Assembly: GCF_005144885.1 (NCBI RefSeq)
Contig: NZ_CP039690.1
Location: 1,935,001 to 1,999,000 of the forward strand
Direction of reading: 5' to 3'
DNA: 64,000 nt
Source of the DNA: Phreatobacter stygius
GTDB lineage: Bacteria; Pseudomonadota; Alphaproteobacteria; Rhizobiales; Phreatobacteraceae
Under the pieces are notes generated by a model. The model was not told where the DNA came from. It saw only the letters and a program-made list of their open reading frames with translations, and searched no databases. Position numbers and translations under genes: made by a program. Shown here piece after piece: positions 20,671 to 32,600 of this stretch (position 1 is its first letter; each line of letters starts with the position of its first letter).

Positions 20671-23600
20671 ATGACCAAGATCAGCCGCGAGATCGCTTTC
20701 ATCGACGTCAAGGTGAATGACCTCACCACGTTGCTGGCGGGGCTTCGACCGGAGGTCGAACCGATCTTGTTGGCGGAGGGCCAGCCGGCGCCGCGGCAGA
20801 TGGCGGAGGCGATGAAGCATCGCGCCGGCCTCGCCGCCATTCACGTCATCGCCCACGGCGGATCGGGCGAGGTATGCTTCGGATCGGGCGCGCTCGCGCT
20901 CGAGACGCTCGACGACCATAGCGAGGATCTTGCCGCGATCGGCGAGGCGCTCGGTGACCATGGCGAGCTGCTGCTGTGGAGCTGCAATAGCGGGCGGGGC
21001 GAGCGCGGGGCGTCTTTCGTCGATGCGCTTGCACGCACGACCGGAGCAAAGGTTGCGTCGGCCGCCGGCCGCGTCGGCGCCGCGGCGTTGGGCGGCTGTT
21101 GGGCGCTCGACAGGTGCTGCGGAACCACCAAGGCCCTGCCGCCGCTGACGGCGAAGGGGATTGCGGCCTATGCGGGCGTGATGGCGACGGTAACCGCAAC
21201 GACAGGGGCCGACAATTTCACCGGGACCGGCGGCACCGGCAACACGACCACGGGCACCGACACGATCAATATTGCCAATGGCACAGTGCAAAGTGGAGAC
21301 GTGTTCAACGGCGGCGGCGGCGCCGACACGATCGCCCTGACGAGCAGCGGCACGACCGCTGATTTCACGGTCGCCACGGTCACCAGCGTCGAGACCCTCA
21401 GCGGCAGCGGCAGCGGCGACACGGTCACGCTGACCGCAGCCCAATTCGCCGGCTTCACGACCATCAATCTGGGCGGCGGGACGGATACGCTGAATGTCGT
21501 CGTGAACGGCACGGTCGATATTTCGGGCAGTGGCTTTCCCATGCTGACGAATATCGAGAACCGCAACATTACCGGCACCGCCGGCGCCGATTCCCTCACG
21601 ATGACGGCTGCGCAATTCTCCCTGTTCGATGCGTCAGGCATCAATTCTTCGATCGACCTCGGTGGCGGGCAGGACTCGCTCACGGTCGTGACCACGGGGA
21701 ACTTCAACTGGTCCAGCGTAGCCCCGGACGCGTTCCTGAACATCGAAAGCGTCACCATCCGCGACACGGGCGGGGGGCACACCATCTCGGGCGGCAACGT
21801 CGCCACGACATTCATCGTAGGCGGCGGTGACACCGTCACCGGCATGACTGCCAACGACAGATTCGACATTGCCGCCGACAACGTGCGCGACGACCTTGAC
21901 GGCGGTGGCGGTTCGGACACGGCGAATTTCTCGGCCTTCACGGCCGGCCTGACTGTCGTCTTGAATGGCAGCAGCCTGGCAACTGTCGGCGGCACCGGCT
22001 CCGGGTCGAACACCGACCGGATCCAGAACATCGAGAATTTCATCGGCGGTTCCGGCAATGATTCGATCACCGGTGACGGCAGCGCCAACATTCTGACCGG
22101 TGGCGGCGGCAACGACACGATCACTGGCGCCGGTGGCACCGATACGGTCGTCTTTTCCGGCAATCGGGCGAACTACCTGATTACGCTGAGCGGCGCGACC
22201 TACACGGTCGTGGATACCCGCGCGGGCTCGCCCGATGGCACCGATACGGTGACCACGGTCGAAAATTTCCAATTCGCCGATGGCACATTCACCGCCGGAG
22301 GGACGCTCGACGTCACGGCGCCTTCGGCCGCCTCGATCACCTCGGTGACCGACGACGTGTCGCCGGTCACCGGCGCGCTGGCGAACGGCGCCAGCACCAA
22401 CGATCCCGACCTGACGGTGAGAGTGAGCCTGACCGGCACCGGCGCGGTGGCCGGCGACGCCGTCCGCCTCTACAACGGCAGCGGCACGGGCAGCCCCTTG
22501 GGCAGCGCCTATACTCTCACCGCCGCCGACATCAGCAACGGCTTTGCCAATGTCCAGACCGGAACGCTGACGAACGGCACCACCTACACGATCACGGCCC
22601 GCATCACCGACGGCCAGGGCAATCAGAGCGCCGTCTCGACCAACAGCTTCACGGTGACCGAGGATACGTCTGCGCCGTCGGCGCCATCGATCACCTCTGT
22701 GACCGACAACGTGTCGCCGGTGACCGGCGCGCTGGCGAACGGCGCCAGCACCAACGATCCCGACCTGACGGTGAGAGTGAGCCTGACCGGCACCGGCGCC
22801 GTGGCCGGCGACACTATACGCCTCTATGACGGCACCGGCACGGGCAGCCCCTTGGGCAGCGCCTATACGCTTACCGCCGCCGACATCGGCAACGGCTTTG
22901 CCAATGTCCAGACCGGAACGCTGACAAACGGCACCACCTACGCCATCACAGCCCGCATCACCGACGGAGCCGGCAACCAGAGCAACGGTTCTGGCGCTTT
23001 CACTGTGACCGAGGACACCACGGCACCTTCGGCCAGCCTGACGGTCAACGCCATCACCGCGGACAATATCCTGAACGCGGCGGAGGCCGGATCGAGCGTG
23101 ACGGTGACCGGCACGGTCGGCGGTGATGTCCAGGACGGCGACATCGTCAGCCTGACGGTCAATGGCACGGTCTATAGCGGTGCGGCCTCGGGCGGCACGT
23201 TCAGCATTGCGGTGTCAGGCAGCGACCTGGCCGCCGACAGCAACACGACGGTCGATGCCAGCGTCACCACGACGGACGCGGCCGGCAACAGCACGACGGC
23301 CAGCACAACTCACGCCTATGCCGTCGACACCACGGCGCCGTCGGCGAGCCTGACGGTCAACGCGATCACCGCCGACAATATCCTGAACGCGGCGGAGGCC
23401 GGATCGAACGTCACGGTGACCGGCACGGTCGGCGGCGACGTCCAGGATGGCGATATCGTCAGCCTGACTGTCAATGGCACGGTCTATAGTGGTGCGGCCT
23501 CGGCCGGCAGCTTCAGCATTGCGGTCGCCGGTTCCGATCTCGCCGCCGATGCCGACACCACCGTTGCGGCCAGCGTCACCACCACGGACGCCGCCGGCAA

Positions 23601-26600
23601 CAGCACGACGGCGACGGCGAGCCAGTCCTATGTCGTCGACACGACGGCACCGGCAGCGAGCATCAGCGTCAACGCCATCACCGCTGACAATATCCTGAAC
23701 GCGGCAGAGGCCGGATCGAACGTCACGGTGACCGGCACGGTCGGCGGTGATGTCCAGGATGGCGACATCGTCAGCCTGACGGTCAATGGCACGGTCTATA
23801 GCGGTGCGGCCTCGGGCGGCAGCTTCAGCATCGCAGTGTCAGGCAGCGACCTGGCGGCCGATGCCGACACCGCCGTTGCGGCCAGCGTCACCACCACCGA
23901 CGCCGCCGGCAACAGCACGACGGCGACGGCGAGCCAGAGCTATGCGGTCGACACGACGGCCCCGGCAGCGAGCATCAGCGTCAACGCCATCACCGCTGAC
24001 AATATCCTGAACGCGGCGGAGGCCGGAACCAATGTCACGGTGACCGGCACGGTCGGCGGTGATGTCCAGGATGGCGACATCGTCAGCCTGACGGTCAATG
24101 GCACGGTCTATAGCGGTGCGGCCTCGGGCGGCAGCTTCAGCATCGCAGTGTCAGGCAGCGACCTGGCGGCCGATGCCGACACCGCCGTTGCGGCCAGCGT
24201 CACCACCACCGACGCCGCCGGCAACAGCACAACGGCGACGGCGAGCCAGAGCTATGCGGTCGACACGACGGCCCCGGCAGCGAGCATCAGCGTCAACGCC
24301 ATCACCGCTGACAATATCCTGAACGCGGCGGAGGCCGGAACCAATGTCACGGTGACCGGCACGGTCGGCGGCGATGTCCAGGATGGCGATATCGTCAGCC
24401 TGACGGTCAATGGCACGATCTATAGCGGCGCGGCCTCGGGTGGCAGCTTCAGCATTGCGGTGGCTGGTTCCGACCTGGCGGCCGACAGCGACACCACCGT
24501 TGCGGCCAGCGTCACCACGACGGACGCGGCCGGCAACAGCACGACGGCCAGCACAACTCACGCCTATGCCGTCGACACCACGGCGCCGTCGGCGAGCCTG
24601 ACGGTCAATGCGATCACCGCCGACAATATCCTGAACGCGGCGGAGGCCGGATCGAGCGTGACGGTGACCGGCACGGTCGGCGGTGATGTCCAGGACGGCG
24701 ACATCGTCAGTCTGACGGTCAATGGCAGCACGTACACGGGTGCGGCCTCGGCCGGCACTTTCAGCATCGCGGTCGCCGGTTCCGATCTCGCCGCCGATGC
24801 CGACGCCACCGTTGCGGCCAGCGTCACCACCACCGATGCCGCCGGCAACAGCACGACGGCCAGCACAACTCACGCCTATGCCGTCGACACCACGGCGCCG
24901 TCGGCGAGCCTGACGGTCAATGCGATCACCGCCGACAATATCCTGAACGCGGCGGAGGCCGGATCGAACGTCACGGTGACCGGCACGGTCGGCGGCGACG
25001 TCCAGGATGGCGACATCGTCAGCCTGACGGTCAATGGCAGCACGTACACGGGTGCGGCCTCGGGTGGCAGCTTCAGCATTGCGGTCGCCGGTTCTGATCT
25101 CGCCGCCGATGCCGATACCACCGTTGCAGCCAGCGTCACCACCACCGACGCCGCCGGCAACAGCACAACGGCGACGGCGAGCCAGAGCTATGCGGTCGAC
25201 ACGACCGGGCCAGCGGCCAGCCTGACGGTCAATGCGATCACCGCCGACAATATCCTGAACGCGGCGGAGGCCGGGACCAATGTCACGGTGACCGGCACGG
25301 TCGGCGGCGACGTCCAGGACGGCGACATCGTCAGCCTGACGGTCAATGGCACGGTCTATAGCGGTGCGGCCTCGGCCGGCAGCTTCAGCATCGCGGTCGC
25401 TGGTTCCGATCTCGCCGCCGATGCCGATACCACCGTTGCGGCCAGCGTCACCACGACGGACGCCGCCGGCAACAGCACGACGGCGACGGCGAGCCAGAGC
25501 TATGCGGTCGACACGACCGGGCCAGCGGCCAGCCTGACGGTCAACGCCATCACCGCGGACAATATCCTGAACGCGGCGGAGGCCGGATCGAACGTGACGG
25601 TGACCGGCACGGTCGGCGGTGATGTCCAGGATGGCGACATCGTCAGCCTGACGGTCAATGGCACGGTCTATAGCGGTGCGGCCTCGGGCGGCACGTTCAG
25701 CATTGCGGTGGCTGGTTCCGATCTCGCCGCCGATGCCGACACCACCGTTGCGGCCAGCGTCACCACCACCGACACCGCCGGCAACAGCACGACGGCCAGC
25801 ACTACTCACGCCTATGCCGTCGACACCACGGCACCTGCGGCCAGCCTGACGGTCAATGCGATCACCGCCGACAACATCCTGAACGCGGCAGAGGCCGGAT
25901 CGAACGTCACGGTGACCGGCACGGTCGGCGGTGATGTCCAGGATGGCGACATCGTCAGCCTGACGGTCAATGGCAGCACGTACACGAGTGCGGCCTCGGC
26001 CGGCACTTTCAGCATCGCGGTGGCTGGTTCCGATCTCGCCGCCGATGCCGACACCACCGTTGCGGCCAGCGTCACCACCACCGATGCCGCCGGCAACAGC
26101 ACGACGGCGACGGCGAGCCAGAGCTATGTCGTCGACACGACCGGGCCAGCGGCCAGCCTGACGGTCAACGCCATCACCGCCGACAATATCCTGAATGCGG
26201 CAGAGGCCGGAACCAATGTCACAGTGACCGGCACGGTCGGCGGTGATGTCCAGGACGGCGACATCGTCAGCCTGACGGTCAATGGCACGGTCTATAGCGG
26301 TGCGGCCTCGGGCGGCACGTTCAGCATTGCGGTCGCCGGTTCCGATCTCGCCGCCGATGCCGATACCACCGTTGCGGCCAGCGTCACCACGACGGACGCG
26401 GCCGGCAACAGCACGACGGCCAGCACAACTCACGCCTATGCCGTCGACACCACGGCGCCGTCGGCGAGCCTGACGGTCAACGCGATCACCGCCGACAATA
26501 TCCTGAACGCGGCGGAGGCCGGATCGAGCGTGACGGTGACCGGCACGGTCGGCGGCGACGTCCAGGACGGCGACATCGTCAGCCTGACGGTCAATGGCAG

Positions 26601-29600
26601 CACGTACACGGGTGCGGCCTCGGCCGGCACGTTCAGCATCGCGGTCGCCGGTTCCGATCTCGCCGCCGATGCCGACACCACCGTTGCGGCCAGCGTCACC
26701 ACGACGGACGCGGCCGGCAACAGCACGACGGCCAGCACAACTCACGCCTATGCCGTCGACACCACGGCGCCGTCGGCGAGCCTGACGGTCAATGCGATCA
26801 CCGCCGACAATATCCTGAACGCGGCGGAGGCCGGAACCAATGTCACGGTGACCGGCACGGTCGGCGGCGACGTCCAGGATGGCGACATCGTCAGCCTGAC
26901 GGTCAATGGCACGGTCTATAGCGGCGCGGCCTCGGGCGGCAGCTTCAGCATCGCAGTGTCAGGCAGCGACCTGGCCGCCGATGCCGACACCACCGTTGCG
27001 GCCAGCGTCACCACCACCGATGCCGCCGGCAACAGCACGACGGCGACGGCGAGCCAGTCCTATGCGGTCGATGCGACCGGACCAGCGGCCAGCCTGACGG
27101 TCAACGCCATCACCGCCGACAATATCCTGAACGCGGCAGAGGCCGGATCGAACGTCACGGTGACCGGCACGGTCGGCGGCGACGTCCAGGACGGCGACAT
27201 CGTCAGCCTGACGGTCAATGGCACGGTCTATAGCGGCGCGGCCTCGGCCGGCAGCTTCAGCATTGCGGTCGCCGGTTCCGATCTCGCCGCCGATGCCGAC
27301 ACCACCGTTGCAGCCAGCGTCACGACGACGGACGCCGCCGGCAACAGCACGACGGCCAGCACAACTCACGCCTATGTCGTCGACACGACGGCACCGGCAG
27401 CGAGCATCAGCGTCAACGCCATCACCGCCGACAATATCCTGAATGCGGCAGAGGCCGGATCGAACGTCACGGTGACCGGCACGGTCGGCGGCGATGTCCA
27501 GGATGGCGACATCGTCAGCCTGACGGTCAACGGCACGGTCTATAGCGGTGCGGCCTCGGCCGGCAGCTTCAGCATCGCGGTCGCTGGTTCCGATCTCGCC
27601 GCCGATGCCGATACCACCGTTGCGGCCAGCGTCACCACGACGGACGCCGCCGGCAACAGCACGACGGCGACGGCGAGCCAGAGCTATGCGGTCGACACGA
27701 CCGGGCCAGCGGCCAGCCTGACGGTCAACGCCATCACCGCGGACAATATCCTGAACGCGGCGGAGGCCGGATCGAACGTCACGGTGACCGGCACGGTCGG
27801 CGGTGATGTCCAGGACGGCGACATCGTCAGCCTGACGGTCAATGGCACGGTCTATAGCGGTGCGGCCTCGGCCGGCACTTTCAGCATTGCGGTGTCAGGC
27901 AGCGACCTGGCCGCCGACAGCAACACGACGGTCGATGCCAGCGTCACCACGACGGACGCGGCCGGCAACAGCACGACGGCCAGCACAACTCACGCCTATG
28001 CCGTCGACACCACGGCGCCGTCGGCGAGCCTGACGGTCAACGCGATCACCGCCGACAATATCCTGAACGCGGCGGAGGCCGGATCGAGCGTGACGGTGAC
28101 CGGCACGGTCGGCGGTGATGTCCAGGATGGCGACATCGTCAGCCTGACGGTCAATGGCACGGTCTATAGCGGTGCGGCCTCGGGCGGCAGCTTCAGCATC
28201 GCAGTGTCAGGCAGCGACCTGGCGGCCGATGCCGACACCGCCGTTGCGGCCAGCGTCACCACCACGGACGCCGCCGGCAACAGCACGACGGCGACGGCGA
28301 GCCAGTCCTATGCGGTCGACACGACGGCACCGGCAGCGAGCATCAGCGTCAACGCCATCACCGCCGACAACATCCTGAACGCGGCGGAGGCCGGATCGAA
28401 CGTCACGGTGACCGGCACGGTCGGCGGCGACGTCCAGGATGGCGACATCGTCAGCCTGACGGTCAATGGCAGCACGTACACGGGTGCGGCCTCGGCCGGC
28501 ACTTTCAGCATTGCGGTCGCTGGTTCCGATCTCGCCGCCGATGCCGACACCACCGTTGCAGCCAGCGTCACGACGACGGACGCCGCCGGCAACAGCACGA
28601 CGGCGACGGCGAGCCAGAGCTATGCGGTCGACACGACGGCACCGGCAGCGAGCATCAGCGTCAACGCCATCACCGCCGACAACATCCTGAACGCGGCGGA
28701 GGCCGGAACCAATGTCACGGTGACCGGCACGGTCGGCGGCGATGTCCAGGATGGCGACATCGTCAGCCTGACGGTCAATGGCAGCACGTACACGGGTGCG
28801 GCCTCGGCCGGCACTTTCAGCATTGCGGTGTCAGGCAGCGACCTGGCCGCCGACAGCAACACGACGGTCGATGCCAGCGTCACCACGACGGACGCGGCCG
28901 GCAACAGCACGACGGCCAGCACAACTCACGCCTATGCCGTCGACACCACGGCGCCGTCGGCGAGCCTGACGGTCAACGCGATCACCGCCGACAATATCCT
29001 GAACGCGGCGGAGGCCGGATCGAGCGTGACGGTGACCGGCACGGTCGGCGGTGATGTCCAGGATGGCGACATCGTCAGCCTGACGGTCAATGGCACGGTC
29101 TATAGCGGTGCGGCCTCGGGCGGCAGCTTCAGCATCGCAGTGTCAGGCAGCGACCTGGCGGCCGATGCCGACACCGCCGTTGCGGCCAGCGTCACCACCA
29201 CGGACGCCGCCGGCAACAGCACGACGGCGACGGCGAGCCAGTCCTATGCGGTCGACACGACGGCACCGGCAGCGAGCATCAGCGTCAACGCCATCACCGC
29301 CGACAACATCCTGAACGCGGCGGAGGCCGGATCGAACGTCACGGTGACCGGCACGGTCGGCGGCGACGTCCAGGATGGCGACATCGTCAGCCTGACGGTC
29401 AATGGCAGCACGTACACGGGTGCGGCCTCGGCCGGCACTTTCAGCATTGCGGTCGCTGGTTCCGATCTCGCCGCCGATGCCGACACCACCGTTGCAGCCA
29501 GCGTCACGACGACGGACGCCGCCGGCAACAGCACGACGGCGACGGCGAGCCAGAGCTATGCGGTCGACACGACGGCACCGGCAGCGAGCATCAGCGTCAA

Positions 29601-32600
29601 CGCCATCACCGCCGACAACATCCTGAACGCGGCGGAGGCCGGAACCAATGTCACGGTGACCGGCACGGTCGGCGGCGATGTCCAGGATGGCGACATCGTC
29701 AGCCTGACGGTCAATGGCAGCACGTACACGGGTGCGGCCTCGGCCGGCACTTTCAGCATTGCGGTCGCTGGTTCCGATCTCGCCGCCGATGCCGACACCA
29801 CCGTTGCAGCCAGCGTCACCACCACCGACGCCGCCGGCAACAGCACGACGGCGACGGCGAGCCAGAGCTATGCGGTCGATGCGACCGGGCCAGCGGCCAG
29901 CCTGACGGTCAACGCGATCACCGCCGACAACATCCTGAACGCGGCAGAGGCCGGATCGAACGTGACGGTGACCGGCACGGTCGGCGGTGATGTCCAGGAT
30001 GGTGATATCGTCAGCCTGACGGTCAATGGCACGGTCTATAGCGGTGCGGCCTCGGGTGGCAGCTTCAGCATCGCGGTCGCCGGTTCCGATCTCGCCGCCG
30101 ATGCCGACACCACCGTTGCGGCCAGCGTCACGACGACGGACGCGGCCGGCAACAGCACGACGGCGACGGCAAGCCAGAGCTATGCGGTCGATGCGACCGG
30201 ACCAGCAGCGAGCATCAGCGTCAACGCCATCACCGCTGACAATATCCTGAACGCGGCAGAGGCCGGAACCAATGTCACGGTGACCGGCACGGTCGGCGGT
30301 GACGTCCAGGACGGCGACATCGTCAGCCTGACGGTCAATGGCACGGTCTATAGCGGTGCGGCCTCGGGTGGCAGCTTCAGCATCGCAGTGTCAGGCAGCG
30401 ACCTGGCGGCCGACAGCGACACGACGGTCGATGCCAGTGTCACCACCACCGATGCCGCCGGCAACAGCACGACGGCGACGGCGAGCCAGAGCTATGCCGT
30501 CGACACGACGGCACCGGCAGCGAGCATCAGCGTCAACGCCATCACCGCCGACAATATCCTGAACGCGGCGGAGGCCGGATCGAACGTCACGGTGACCGGC
30601 ACGGTCGGCGGCGACGTCCAGGACGGCGACATCGTCAGCCTGACGGTCAATGGCACAGTCTATAGCGGCGCGGCCTCGGGCGGCAGCTTCAGCATCGCGG
30701 TGGCCGGTTCCGATCTCGCCGCCGATGCCGACACCACCGTTGCGGCCAGCGTCACCACCACCGATGCCGCCGGCAACAGCACCACGGCGACGGCGAGCCA
30801 GAGCTATGCGGTCGATGCGACCGGACCAGCGGCCAGCCTGACGGTCAATGCGATCACCGCCGACAATATCCTGAACGCGGCGGAGGCCGGAACCAATGTC
30901 ACGGTGACCGGCACGGTCGGCGGTGACGTCCAGGACGGCGACATCGTCAGCCTGACGGTCAATGGCACGGTCTATAGCGGCGCGGCCTCGGCCGGCACTT
31001 TCAGCATCGCGGTGGCTGGTTCCGATCTCGCCGCCGATGCCGACACCACCGTTGCGGCCAGCGTCACCACCACCGACGCCGCCGGCAACAGCACGACGGC
31101 CAGCACTACTCACGCCTATGCCGTCGACACCACGGCACCTGCGGCCAGCCTGACGGTCAATGCGATCACCGCCGACAACATCCTGAACGCGGCAGAGGCC
31201 GGATCGAACGTCACGGTGACCGGCACGGTCGGCGGTGATGTCCAGGATGGCGACATCGTCAGCCTGACGGTCAATGGCAGCACGTACACGGGTGCGGCCT
31301 CGGCCGGCACTTTCAGCATCGCGGTGGCTGGTTCCGATCTCGCCGCCGATGCCGACACCACCGTTGCGGCCAGCGTCACCACCACCGATGCCGCCGGCAA
31401 CAGCACGACGGCGACGGCGAGCCAGAGCTATGTCGTCGACACGACCGGGCCAGCGGCCAGCCTGACGGTCAACGCCATCACCGCCGACAATATCCTGAAT
31501 GCGGCAGAGGCCGGAACCAATGTCACAGTGACCGGCACGGTCGGCGGCGATGTCCAGGATGGCGATATCGTCAGCCTGACGGTCAATGGCAGCACGTACA
31601 CGGGCGCGGCCTCGGGTGGCAGCTTCAGCATTGCGGTCGCCGGTTCCGATCTCGCCGCCGATGCCGACACCACCGTTGCGGCCAGCGTCACCACGACGGA
31701 CGCAGCCGGAAACAGCACCACAGCGACAGCGAGCCAGAGCTATGCCGTCGACATCGCCGGTCCGGCGGTGGCGATCACCACGATCGAGGGTGGCGACACG
31801 ACGATCAGCGCGGCGGAAGCCGCCGGTGGCATCACCGTCGCCGGCACGGCCGAGGCCGGTTCGACCCTGACGGTCAATGGCGTGGCGGTGACGGTGGCCG
31901 GTGACGGCACTTGGACCACCAGCGTGGCGGCCCCCGCGGCCGACGGCGACCTGGTGGTCACCGCGATCGCCACCGACGCGGCCGGCAACAGCCAGTCGGC
32001 GACCACGACGCTGCAGGTCGACATCGCCGGTCCGGCGGTGGCGATCACCACGATCGAGGGTGGCGACACGACGATCAGCGCGGCGGAAGCCGCCGGTGGC
32101 ATCACCGTCTCCGGCACGGCCGAGGCCGGTTCGACCCTGACGGTCAATGGCGTGGCGGTGACGGTCGCCGGTGACGGCAGCTGGACCACCAGCGTGGCGG
32201 CCCCCGCGGCCGACGGCGACCTGGTGGTCACCGCGGTCGCCACCGATGCGGCCGGCAACAGCCAATCGGCGACCACGACGCTGACTGTCGACATCGCCGG
32301 TCCGGCGGTGGCGATCACCACGATCGAGGGCGGCGACACGACGATCAGCGCGGCGGAAGCCGCCGGCGGCATCACCGTCTCCGGCACGGCCGAGGTTGGT
32401 TCGACCCTGACGGTCAATGGCGTGGCGGTGACGGTCGCCGGTGACGGCAGCTGGACCACCAGCGTGGCGGCCCCCGCGGCCGACGGCGACCTGGTGGTCA
32501 CCGCGGTCGCCACCGATGCGGCCGGCAACAGCCAGTCGGCGACCACGACGCTGACTGTCGACACTGCCGGTCCGGCGGTGGCGATCACCACGATCGAGGG

